In this document: positions 50,301-61,818 of the stretch, piece after piece | Layout of the letters: each line of letters begins with the position of its first letter | Numbering within the stretch: the first letter of the stretch is position 1 | DNA from: Baylisascaris procyonis | Lineage: Eukaryota > Nematoda > Chromadorea > Rhabditida > Ascarididae | DNA: 64,000 nt | Direction: 5' to 3' | Assembly (NCBI GenBank): GCA_037389465.1 | Contig: JAZARR010000214.1 | Span: forward strand, 4,402,001-4,466,000 | Made by a program: the position numbers and the translations under genes | Notes under the pieces: generated by a model | Seen by the model: only the letters and a program-made list of their open reading frames with translations | Told to the model about the DNA's origin: nothing | Database searches by the model: none

Positions 50301-52990
50301 AAGTGAGAACTGCATTGGAAATTTTTAACTGCCTCCTTGATATTTACATATCACTCAGTTTTGTTCAACGTGTCACTACTCCTCCAGTGACCAAACGTTG
50401 CTTATTTAGGCTTGTTTAGCGTTTCATCGTTGTCGCAAAATTCAACGCCTAAAACCCGAATGCATTATGTGTCCAAGTGGAGGCTTATTCTAAAAACTGC
50501 ATAGAATATTTAGAAAACAAAATCGAAATTGAGATTAATAAAAACAGAGAAAGCGAATTTGATTGACATGAAGGATTGCAGATATTCGGCAGAAAGTCTG
50601 GAAGGATGGGAAAATACTATGCGGCTATTACAAAGGAACATAGTACAGCGAGCGTAATACACTCCGCTAAACTGTGATCTAATCGTAGTAATGAATCACG
50701 CACTGAGGGAGATTGAAGAGTAGCCAAAGGCTTAACAAGCGAAATGGCCACGAAAAACAAGAACGAAATAATCGATCATGGTGCCAGTTCTTGGGCTTTT
50801 GCTAAGGCTCACAAGGAGGAATTAACAGCTTTGTTTCCTTGTTTGCTAGTGATGCTTTCTTGATGATATTTTCACGATTAGTGATGATTGCGACAATTTT
50901 GACATCACTGAAGAAAACATTGGATTGCTGAAAAAAAAAATAGGAGAAAACGCACCTCGATGTCAACTATTTGATGCACATTTGATGTGCATAGAAGATG
51001 CAGAGAAAAAACGAGATGCTTCTATATAATCGACACTGTGGTTGTTACAACGATCGTATGGGGACTGAGGGAATCCATTCCGCCGCTAGATCTCGGAGTG
51101 CAGCGAGGCCATTTGAAACCTTCGTGCTTACAAGTTAAAACGAGCAGACATAGAAAAAAGTAACGCTTGAGCGCTTGGCCAAACTTGGCAGTGCAGGTTA
51201 CGCAATTTTTCATCGCAAAATTGCATCATGGAAACAATGGAAATTAATTTAAATAAACATGAGCTTGGTGACAAGGCGGAAATATTAATCCTTCTTCTGT
51301 GAGGGAGTTGAAGGCGACACTCCAGGTTTCGAAAATAAGACCATCAAGGTAAACGGTGTCCGAAGTGACTGATTCCTACTTATGCCTAGCCAGCTGTTGC
51401 TGTTGCCTTGCAGCTGATGACGTCCTCCATTGTACAATTCTTGATCTTCACCACACTGCTCCTGGTTACCTCTAGCAGTTGCAATCAGTCTTACTTGTCT
51501 TGCCTAGCCTTTATTCCTCTTCGCTTCTCTTTTGCGCTAACCTTCTCCTATGATTTCTCGAAATAACTTACCGCTTTGAATGCATGCTGCAATCCTTTTT
51601 CGGCTCCTATCGCTCCCAAATGTCGAAACGTCCATGAATTTCATAAATTTTGAAAATCTATAGATTTCATTCGTTCACACCTTCTTTTGATTTTCTGATC
51701 AGAGAAAACGTATATGTCGGCCACTTGCCGCTAAGTTCTCCTTTGTACAATTTTTTGGCGAAGAGTGATCTGCAGGAAATAGCGCTAGTCCCAGAAATTT
51801 ATATTCTTTCATCTGTTTTCTGAACCCTGAAGGAAGAACAACGTCAGTTCATGTGCCCCGTAGACGGAGCTGTGTGCTGCTCAAATGAAGCTAAATTGGT
51901 GCTGCGGGTTGATTTGGTGAAGAGGTTAAACTTTTTGTGTGGGGGTGACGGTTTCCTTCTCTTGCCAGAAGTAAAGAAATCCATGATTTCTCTATCTCAA
52001 AAATCCGGAGCGCTCTAATATGCAATTTCGTTGCCACATTTGTGACACCTAAACGAAAATGCGCTTCATCTCAATCTGCTAGATTTTTTGCACATTTTTT
52101 GAGGCATTCAAAAAATTTGGGCAAGTTGCATTTTCGATAATGCAGAACTTCTATGATTTCCACGCGGAGTAACAACATCCTGGGGAAGTATTGACGCCAG
52201 TAGGCAATAACGCTAGTCCCTCATGAGCTCGCTTCGACAATGAATTCACTGAGCTAATAGCTCTCGCAAGTTAATTATTCAGCTGGGTTTAATATTCATT
52301 TCGCCACAAACGCTAACCCGATACTTCTTAATATTCATCTCGCCTTAGGGCAAACATTGCATCTGGGCTAATTAGCGCTAAGTTATGCACCAAATTTGGA
52401 AATATGGTTTATTAGCTTGCTAAGGTGACTTTTTTGACGATGCAAAGATGATGCCATCGTGAACAGGAGTAAATGTGGGAATAGCCGTTAAGGAATTTCG
52501 AAAATTGTGTTTTCAATATGCTTGAAGCCTGATTATAATCCGCAGGACTTGCAGTTTCCCTTTCATAAAAGCAGCAAAGAGGAAGCAAGTGAATTTAGGT
52601 GTTGATAAGAGTTGCACTAAAGGCATACCTTCAGACCATTTATATCATCTGTAGCACATTTACAAGTGTGGAATCTCTGGTCTTTCGAGGAATTCATTTT
52701 GAATTGTTTGCTTTATCCACTTCGTTTCTCAAGGTTTATTGCTTCTTGGTATTCATAAACTGCCAATAGCTTATTCTTAGTTCACGAGATGAAGAACCAA
52801 ACAGAAATTAAGAATTCCATTCTGTCTGTGATGTATCACTGAAGTTGCTGTGTTTTTAAAGAAACCCCGAAATTAAGCATAACTGAGGTTTATAATTCCA
52901 ATGCATTTGGAGTCTCCTCTATAGACTTTCTGCACCAAATGAAGAGAATAGATGACACACTCCGTCTTCTTACCCATACTCGATTTTACT
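47365..52990. other. Long intergenic stretch, no secure gene
   Basis: Mostly AT-rich. A two-copy repeat around 47378-47430 shares the pattern CATTAAGAC(A/G)TCCTT. A coding-like patch on the plus strand at 50742-51030 reads HGASSWAFAKAHKEEL in one frame and EENIGLLKKKIGENAPR in another, possibly a decayed gene, unidentified. Around 51.3-52.4 kb the DNA is less AT-rich but has no open frame of note. Confidence 0.4.
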
Positions 52991-53010
52991 TTTGCCCTTG
53001 AATGTGTGGA

Positions 53011-53020
53011 ACATTTACAG
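53011..53020 (+). promoter_or_regulatory. Probable spliced-leader acceptor of the 155-aa gene
   Basis: ACATTTACAG ends nine bases before the ATG at 53030. It has the form of a nematode acceptor, and no earlier in-frame exon is required, so trans-splicing here is the simplest interpretation. Confidence 0.45.
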
Positions 53021-53029
53021 ACGATAATA

Positions 53030-54400
53030 ATGACGACTACAGAGCAATACTCTTCAGTGGCATATACCGAGCAAAAGAAATCGCTCAGAGTAGTAGGAGA
53101 TCGAGCTGAAGGGCATGACTCAATTCACATATCGGCCGATATAATGGTAATTAGTCAAGCGAAAATAATTCGATGTTTTGGCATACAATTATATAATCGA
53201 TTGGGAATGATATTTTCATATTGCCTGAAAAAATAATAGCAATCATTAACATATAGCATATATTCGACGATGCCATTTATTAGAACGAATCATTTCGGTA
53301 AGTTGCAATAAGTGATCGAATATGTAATATTGAATTTTTTGATCTTTTGTATAGTTTACTCAATTTGATATGCTCGATAGCCCGCTCATCTTATTTCTGA
53401 CCCGAGTGCTGAAGAGAATCGATATTAAATTTTAAAAGAATTTTTTTTTTGAGTCGATCAGATGAAAGAATTGCAATCTTTTGGATACCAACTTTCATAT
53501 TGCTCAGAAAATATCATATTTAAGCAGCTATAGTTTTCGTCAAAATTTATGAATCAATTTGAAGATCGTGCTAAGGAATATTGTGTAGTTTAGAACGTTT
53601 CAGTGATAGCCAAGTTGAAACTAATAGATCGGCAGACAGCCCTCCAGTATATATATGCATTGGCGCAGATCGTCATCACCTTAACTTACTGTGCCAACAT
53701 AGACCTGCAAAGCAAATGAAATGTGCTTTGATACATGCATATATCGCATATATTAAACAGTTTGTTGCGATTGGTTTCCCTATACTGACATCATCGGCTC
53801 TAAATGAAAATCCTCCAATAGGTTTAAGTTTCCTCAGCTCTTGCGAACTTCATGGTTAGTTGCTGATAGATTTGAATAAGGAAAGCAGAACAAGTCGGCC
53901 GGCTCATGATCAAGTATTTCCGAGTAACCAGACCATAAAATGAGGTCGTAACATGAAGTTAGACAACAGCAACCTCAGAAAATGCCTGTCATCATCCAAC
54001 GAATTAACTCTCATAGTCTATTTCAATTCGCAAGAGGTTGGAAGTCTCGTAATACAAACTCATAAATTGGCACTGGTCCGTCAAGTAGGTGGCACAGAAT
54101 AGGAACGCAACCATTACGTATTCAATGTCCTTTAAATATAAACACCTAGGGATGTTATGGCAACCCGAATATGCAAGGGTTTTAAATTGCAGCTTGAGGC
54201 TACCAACTTGGGAGCAATTTGTCGAAGAGGAAATAGCCGTAAAGCTGACGCAAATTTGATTCAAAATTGCTCGTCAGTTCAAGGCTACACGAGATGTATT
54301 CGTTTCTCTTCCAGGTGGAATCGATGAATTGCTTTTGATAATCGGTCTTTCCCAGTTCGCTGAGAAAAGACTAAATAGAATATTGAAAAGAGTGTTGTAG
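53030..54400 (+). CDS. Unrecognised 155-aa protein, four exons
   Basis: Four exons join in frame: 53030-53146, 53284-53297 (only 14 nt, between TTATTAG and GTAAGT), 53604-53854 and 54315-54400, ending at TAG. All donors are GT and all acceptors AG (TTTCAG and CTTCCAG for the last two), and a poly(A) signal follows at 54436. The protein begins MTTTEQYSSVAYTEQKKSL and has a polar N-terminal third. Its central block runs from PPVYICIGADRHHLNLLC through KCALIHAYIAYIKQFVAIGF, and it ends DELLLIIGLSQFAEKRL plus a basic tail. There is no signal peptide; the hydrophobic stretches look like strands or helices of a small globular domain rather than membrane spans. No family was recognised and no function is proposed. 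The gene structure is well supported, but the microexon is inferred from phase alone. Confidence 0.65.
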
Positions 54401-54435
54401 TACGAAACGTAGCTTAATATGGTGCCATGACGACG

Positions 54436-54441
54436 AATAAA
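54436..54441 (+). terminator. Poly(A) signal of the 155-aa gene
   Basis: AATAAA is 36 nt after the stop codon at 54400. Together with the acceptor before the ATG it frames a compact transcription unit. Confidence 0.6.
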
Positions 54442-54899
54442 TGTGATGTTAATTGCTGTTACGGAATCCGTTTGCGCTCACATTTCGCCATTTTATGCAG
54501 CAGCTTTGTGCACATTTATCGAGCGAACGCTTTTTCATTGCTATTCTGGCTAGTACTCCTTTTTAAACATTTTTCTTTATTGCACTTCTATTATAAGAAT
54601 TCAAATTCTCATTGCTTTCTATAAATTCACTTCAAAGTGAAATAAAATGTTTGTTGCAGCACCAGCAAAAAAGATGTAGTTGCTTAGTGTAAGAGAATGC
54701 AGTATATAGCGAAACATGCATTAAGAGTATCATTAGTTGCTAATAATATAAACACTGGCAAAGAATCGAATAGAGATAGCATAACATATGTACATAACCG
54801 TAGTCGATGAGTGGTAAGAAAAATTTGAGCACATACTGCTGCCGAAAAAGATGGTAACGAAGGCGGAATTAGTAAGGGATTGGTGACAAGAGGTTGATG

Positions 54900-56450
54900 T
54901 GCCACAGTGCGCCGCTCATCTCCTCAAGAACATTCACATCAGACCACCAGTCCTTGGCCAATAGGGATCATTCGCTTAACATCGATGTAGATTAAATTCA
55001 TGTTCGCGTCCTCACAATACGGAACAGTGGTGGAATGACCATTATGAAAGTATTTCATCACCGGCGAACCTTCCTCATGTTGCCGAGGTGCTCTTTGATG
55101 CCGTCAATAAAGCCCATCTTCCCGATATACAACGAGGAATATGTACCTTTTTTGTAACTTCACAAGCGGCGCTGTTACCCTTAAGCACATTACAAGCTTT
55201 TATACCATATTCATTGCCGCATAAGCTTGAAAGACTTCTTATTCCTCTACGGCGCCAATTATAATCAGATCTGTTGCATCCAGTTCAACATCTTCCTAAC
55301 TCAACCACTATTCACACAAACGACCGGTAATGAAACTTCAAGGCTGAGTCTCTAAATGAGGTCATCGATAATGAGGTAATTATCGACCGTCTTATCAATT
55401 CACTTGAAGAACACACAAGGACGCTTGGTGACTGCAGCTTCCACATCACGGGTCAAACACCATCACTGCTGAAAATGTCGCTCAACTGTTGGGTCTTCCG
55501 ATTCGATCGTATATATTTTAAACGGCAAGGTAGACGACCCACGCGAAGTTGACTGCCGCCTTTATCCTTTATCATGTGGGCGGACTCAGGTAATCCAGCT
55601 CGTTAGGTGGACCATGGCGTCATAATGCATCGCCGGTAATACTATCGTTATGACCATTCACACTACGGGAATCAATGATGACTCAATTCAGATAATTAGG
55701 GAGGTCGACACCTACTTGACTGTCTACGATAGGAGCACATATATTAGCACCATCCATCTCGAATTGCAGCATTTTCAGAAGCATATAAGAATGCTATGCT
55801 GCTCAACAATACGAAGCACATAGGAAGCTTTAGGACCTTATGCAGAAGCAGAATTGTGCATAAACGTTTTCGTAAGACCCCGATTGTATCAAATAAAAAA
55901 AATCACCATGTGAAATATCTGTGGTGGAGACGGTAACTGGCACATGAATGAACAGATGCAGTGCGCCGCTTTCGTTGGCGTATAGTAGCAGATTCATGTC
56001 AAATTACCGTCTTAAACATGACTTTTACTATTAGCAGCTTCATTCAGAAAATCTATGAGGCGTTTGTGAATAGCAAAAAATAGTGTGAACGCTGTTGCAC
56101 AAGATAAAGATTATATAACGGCAGACATAAGAGGAATGACTACAAGAAGCATAGTTGCCTTTATGAAGTCATTCGAATAATGAGCAGAAATTTATGCACC
56201 ACTGGCTCCTTGTTCTATATCGAAGAGACCATGAACGGTTCTATCGTCGATCAAAAGTACATCTGAACGGCGTAACGCACGTAGACTATATGAAATCGCA
56301 TTGTGAACAGTTGTGCTCTATCCATTGTGATCGTCTTATTAGAAGTACATAATGTGGTTATGGTATATGATGGAAAATGAATGGTCTCTATTCATCAGTG
56401 ATGTGAACGCTCATTAAGGGGCTGACGTCGCCGAGGCGTTCATCAATGGC
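54900..56450 (-). pseudogene. Interrupted, unidentified coding-like sequence
   Basis: About 1.5 kb is visibly less AT-rich than its surroundings. The minus strand contains a chain of coding-like segments broken by stops and frame changes. In gene order they include LRALRRSDVLLIDDRTVHGL, FIKATMLLVVIPLMSAVI (possible membrane span), ESGALHLFIHVPVTVSTTDI, DSQVGVDLPNYLN, LYIGKMGFIDGIKEHLGNM and NMNLIYIDVKRMIPIGQG. No consistent set of introns removes the breaks, so a decayed gene or mobile element is more likely than a live multi-exon gene. No protein family was recognised. The direction is inferred from segment quality only. Confidence 0.35.
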
Positions 56451-58643
56451 TCGTGATTAATGCTTAGCAAACTTTTGCTTTCTTATGGTTTCTCATACTT
56501 CTCGGCTTTTTCTTACTTGCCCTTTAGTGGTTTTCTCTCTCGAGGCTTATGCATATGTACGCCTATTTTCGACGAGATTGTTCTCCTTTTTCATGAGCAT
56601 TAAACTTATTGGTGAATGTTGATAGCGTTTAATGCCAAAACTCTGTGTACATCATTAGTCTTCTATACTATACGTTGAACTAACCATTGTGTTGCATGCA
56701 CATAGTGACATCATTGCACGTACATATCATGGAGTTTTTTCTGGCAAATATTTATGTAATTTCATGCAAACTTTTATTGTTTGCTGGAGATAAGTCAATA
56801 CGTGAAATTGTTGCAGGGATAAATGAACGTTTTATTTCCATTATAATATCATTTTATAAGCATATAGGTGTCGCAAGAAATTTCCGCAGTTATGTATTTA
56901 CAAATGTTAGAAGTAAACAATGTATGTTGCATAATTCTTCAATGCTTTTCAGCTTTGCAAAAGCAGCTAATATATCAACTCGTAAAATGCTCCATAATCT
57001 CTGATCACATCGAATTCAAATGCCACTGAAAGAAAAAACTGACTTTCGATTCCTTCAAATTCCCATATGTTATCAGTAAAATTCGTTTTAATTTTTGAGT
57101 GTAATAACTGCACGTCAAAAGCTTTCTGAAGTCTTTTTTTTACTTTTATTGCGCTCATCAAAAGCGGTGTTTGAATATGCCCTCGAGGAATTCAGCAACC
57201 ATTCAAGTGAATGCAAATCCGACTCGTCGCTATGTTCATCTATTCTTCCGAAAGTTTTCCACTCAATTTCTGAAGCTAAAATTGAAAATTAGTTATTTGT
57301 CGATGGTGTGGTTGACTAGTTGACCTTATCCTCTACCATGATGCAAATATTAAAGGTTCCACTCAGCGTAGAGTGAAAAAATTCAATTAGTGAATCTAAC
57401 ACTTCATTTATTCTCTACTTATGTTTTCATTAGTGCGAAATTTCCTTGAATGTTTAATTTATGTTCGACGGCATCGCATCAGACTTATGTATGATTGTTG
57501 CTTTATTCGGACATTGAAACGAAGTGACGCAAAGTTATGTGCTTCACGAACCGATTGACGTCTATATAACTTCTCAACTGTTATAATTTCTGTGAAGTTG
57601 CAACACTGCACTTGATATCTCAAGCGGTCTATTTCCACCTCAAAATTCTCCTCAGAAGGGGTTTCTTTAAGCTCTACACATGTCCATATCAGTGAAAAGG
57701 GCCCAAGGGCAGTCAGTTTATTCACTCATATGGTCTTTACCACCTTTAAAGGGGACTTTTTTATTCGGCTAGATCATATTCATCAAGAACGGGCGCCTAA
57801 AATTCTATCGATTAGAAAGGAAGTGAAATTGGGGAGCCTTTCTCACTGGCGACGACATTTGCGTCGCACATTAGCTTGGGATGCACGATCGAGTCACACT
57901 CATTAGACGTCTATATGAGCTGCTTGAAGCACGCTTTTGCACCACTGGCTCGCCTTCCAGTTCTATCTTTAACGCGAAATCCTTTCATTGAGTATGTCAT
58001 TTAATTCAACTATTGAACATTTTTGTATGTGCATCAATATTGTAAGATTGTTAATCCGTAGTATTAACCAAAATCAAATATACCTGGATAAATTATACTC
58101 GAAGGACGTTGATTTCCTTTTCGTGTGATTTTTTCTTTGCCAGATTATATCACTCACTTTTCAAGTCTAATCTTTTATTCGGCACCCGCACGGCCGAAAA
58201 CAGTTGCGCAAATAATGCTTTTTGTTAATGAAAACTATGACGAAAATTTATGACTAAAATTCACAATAGAATTTGTCATTTACAAGTTTTTTGTCGACTT
58301 GAATTCTTCTATGGGAAAATTAGCTGACAAGCAGTATTCCGATGAGATTTTTTTTATCGCACTTACAGTTATTCCTTGATTTCAACTATTCTCGATTGAT
58401 TCACAACCTATACGACGCATCTTATGAAATTTTGGAGATTTATTCTACTTTTTTCTTGTTACGTTCTTGTGCAATTCTCTTGGTTTGATTTGTTCTAGGT
58501 TTTTCTACTGCAAAAAAGTTTTTCAATTTCTGAATATTTAATTTTGTCTAATCGCCTTTATAAAAGCGTTTCTCAGGAAATATGTTGCGTTCTTTAACTC
58601 TCCTTGCCACTCAAAAGAGGATTTCACTTCTCTCTAGTGCATC
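56451..58643. other. No secure gene; weak minus-strand exon-like segments
   Basis: Two minus-strand segments look coding. 57144-57275 lies between the acceptor CAATTTTAG and a GTAAAA donor and includes EIEWKTFGRIDEHSDESDLH. 57480-57680 includes ENFEVEIDRLRYQVQCCNF and VEKLYRRQSVREAHNF. They could not be joined in phase with good splice sites, and no family was recognised. Plus-strand openings at 56687-57292 overlap them. Confidence 0.3.
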
Positions 58644-59376
58644 TCATTCTTGTCTGTAAAAAAATCCCTTTTCCCACCGTTTTGGCCCGTACACTCTAGT
58701 GCAGTAGAGAAGGTAGATGATCATTACTAGGATGATGGTGTGGCCACAGCTATTATGCGAGTGCTTCAGCGCTTCGTAGCAGAAATCGTTGTTTGCTGGA
58801 ACTGTACGATTAATAAATCGCACTATATAAGCGACCAAATAGCATTTAAGTTTATATGGTTGTTGCTGTGAAGAAAACTTGGCCACAGCCCTAATGGCTA
58901 CGTTTTTGATCGATCAGCGCCGAAAAGAGTGCTGCCAGGCTGGTTGTTCAGCTCGAGTGTCGGCTGCCTAGTTTCATGTTGGCGACCTCCCATCATGAAT
59001 GCTAAACGTACGCCCAACACAATAGTGCAACTATGCGCATGTTGTTCATCACCGCATATGCGTGCCATGGCAGCTGCGCTCACTGCATCTTCTAGCCATT
59101 TTTTCCGGGCAATCATGCGAATGATCACCATTGGAGACTAGGTGGGATAGATGCAAGGCGTTTTTGAAAAGTCAGAAAACGTTTTTGCTCGATGAAGAAT
59201 CCCCTTTTTTCCTGAATTTACAAGAACATTTTCCGGCATCTATTGCATTCCCGAAGCAAGGTAGCAGACGTAGCTGGTCTTTTATGGTGTAAAGATATAG
59301 GAAAAATCATCAGTGGGATGCATACCAACCTCCAACTTTCGACTCCACTATCGTCATAACTGGTGCCAGTAGTCAT
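58644..59376 (-). CDS. Tentative 132-aa single-pass membrane protein
   Basis: Three minus-strand segments join in phase: 59326-59376, 59012-59137 and 58644-58865. The acceptors are CCCACCTAG and TTTTCTTCACAG; the donors are GTATGC and GTACGT. The model starts MTTGTSYDDSGVESW, continues KKWLEDAVSAAAMARICGD, and ends with a hydrophobic segment HTIILVMIIYLLYCTRVYG followed by basic residues. That layout suggests a single membrane span with a short cytoplasmic tail, such as a small channel-associated subunit, but this is only a shape resemblance. Codons in the last exon are rich in C-ending forms, favouring real coding. No clear trans-splice acceptor precedes the ATG and no AATAAA was seen near the stop, so the ends are uncertain. 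Confidence 0.35.
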
Positions 59377-59519
59377 CACAGAAAAATTTATTTTTATTGA
59401 AGAAATTAAAACGTAATGCAAAGTGCGTGAAAGAAAAAATTGTAGCAAGGAATTGCGGATCCCTTTGAAATTAAAACTGCGAGTTATTTAGCGTACTACA
59501 GGAAATATTTAGCACATAT

Positions 59520-59522
<3 letters not shown>

Positions 59523-59552
<30 letters not shown>
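59523..59552. repeat. (AT)15 microsatellite
   Basis: An uninterrupted 30-nt run of AT dinucleotides, likely length-variable between individuals. Confidence 0.95.
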
Positions 59553-59555
<3 letters not shown>

Positions 59556-61768
59556 TTGCTTTTAAACCTCTATTCATATTTATATTTAATACTTAATATT
59601 TACATTTATACTTATGTTTATATGTTCTTTCATTTATTACAGTTGCAATTGCTTTTATACGTGTTGAAGCTAAACTTAACTTACTACCTACTTTAAATTG
59701 CTCAACTATGAGAGAAGTTCTGTGATAGAGGGGCGTTCACGTAAATTCTCAATCATTCGCTGATTCTTCCGTCTGCTGAAATAATGCAATTGTATTCAAC
59801 TCTTTCCGGCAGCAATATTAGTTAAAATAAATCAACCGTATTGTTTGAAGAGAATATCGCACATTCCGGTAGACTGCCTCCGAAAAGTATATGAGATGCT
59901 ATGTGAGTGTTGAAAACATGGGTATGCGAAAGCGTGAAATGAATTGGAGCGTCAGAACTAGCCAATAATGTGTATGGAATTCGTGTGGCACTATATCATG
60001 TCGCACACCATTTTTCATACCTTTGCGACAGAAGATTTCTTAATGTTTTGTGTTCGATCGCGCTGTTGTTCCTAATAGGCCGACGAGCGAAACTGGTATT
60101 CTGGCTGAACTCAGCGAATTCTCCATAAAGGCGCTTGATTTGCATTGGAACGCTTATGGTAACGAAAGTTGTGGCAGAATTTAATGTTTTGAAGGAATAT
60201 ATCGTTCTGAGAAGAGCCGTGTCGTCTATAGAGTTATCATACGCATTAGATCAAAAAATGACAAAAAGATGGAATTTCAATACGGTCGAGGGTGTTCTCA
60301 TCTGTCCACACCAACTCACGAGCGGTACTTAAAGTGATCTCAGATAAAGACTTCAAAGAATCGTTCGGAACATGACGGAATCGGTGAAATTATTGTAAAA
60401 AATGGAATAAGAATCGAAGAGTATGAAGACAAGGTTGAATTGACTAGACTTTTGAATCTCTGTCGGCCAAGCTCGAATTCTTTTTCATAGCATTACGCAT
60501 CAGTCATACATGGAAGAGTAAGATTAAGTATGGATTGCAAGAGCCTAAAAGGCGACAGTGATAAGCAAGAGGCATTCGTGGTATAGGAGAACCTTGTATG
60601 CTGAAGGCCGGTTAAAAGTAAAAATGCAACAGCAGCTACACATTTATAACGGAAACTCCGAGACTGATTCGATATGCTTCTTTGCGCATTCGTTTGAACA
60701 TTGAATTCAGCCTTGTCGCTGAGTTTGCGATCGAAATGTATATGAAAGAATCTCCTCAAGCAGCAAACTTTTCGGCAAAAACGCTCATAAGAACGAGCGA
60801 TGAACAGTCTCGCAAAGTGTTTATTCGCAACAGTTCTTCAATCATCGAAAGTCAAACTTCGTCTCATATGTGCATAACAATTCGCGTATTTTTGCAAATA
60901 TAACAATTCATATGTATATAGTTTGTGAATATAACAATTCTCTATGATTCCTACGGTTTTAGTGCTTCATTAGTGAAATCAGTGAGAATTGAGAAGAAAT
61001 ATAGTGGCGCTATCTTGAGCGATAGACACCTAATGAAAAGCTTTCTCATAAATTTCAAAAATAAAGGTGTCATAAATATCTTTTCTCCGAGAACGTTATC
61101 GTTGATGCTTTTCGTAGAGGTTCTAGTTATTCTAATGTAGTCATTCGAATTGCAAAGTTGCTAACACCTTAAAATGCATCATATGACTCTACTTAAGATA
61201 GGTGAAAGGAGGATGTAGATTAGCAATTTTGGTGTCTCCATGATGCGTTGCCTTGTTCCTGTTCTTATTAATCGCTAGTTAACCTGAAACTATGAAAATA
61301 TGCAGATTTCTCCTCTCTAATACGATAAAGGCAGTTGTGAGTTAGATTGATATTCATTCTTGCAATGAATGCACTGAAACTAATAAAAAGAGGTGTTCGG
61401 AGGTGCTTAGAATTCAAGGAAATCTTCAATAATTCATTGAATTAAAAAAAAAATTAGTGAACCATTCTATTACATCGAATATTTCTTCTAGTATTATGGA
61501 CATGGTCACACTTGTAGCATCGAATAAAATGAGCTTATGATCGTGTTTTATGAGACAAAAATATTACTTTGTAAGTTAACATTTTATGTATACGAATCAA
61601 ACACCACGAAGAGGATATAAAGTCTAGCGAAGAATATCATATGGGCGCAAACACAATGAAGAAATTAGCATCACATGCAAATCATCTTCTTATCACCCAC
61701 TTATCTTGGACTTATCTCTTTATCCCTTACATATTTTTCTATCTGTTCATTTATTGACTCACATATCC

Positions 61769-61818
61769 ATTTATTTATTTATTTATTCGTTCATTCACTC
61801 GCTTATTTATTCATTTAT
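61769..61818. repeat. TTTA/TTCA tetranucleotide repeat
   Basis: About 50 nt built of TTTA units interspersed with TTCA and CTCA variants. A simple-sequence tract with no apparent role. Confidence 0.75.

Noticed and set aside
60120..60330. Possible mariner transposase fragment (ALDQK ... GVLIC)
   Set aside because: Only a few residues agree with the transposase consensus and no terminal inverted repeats or catalytic D motifs were seen.
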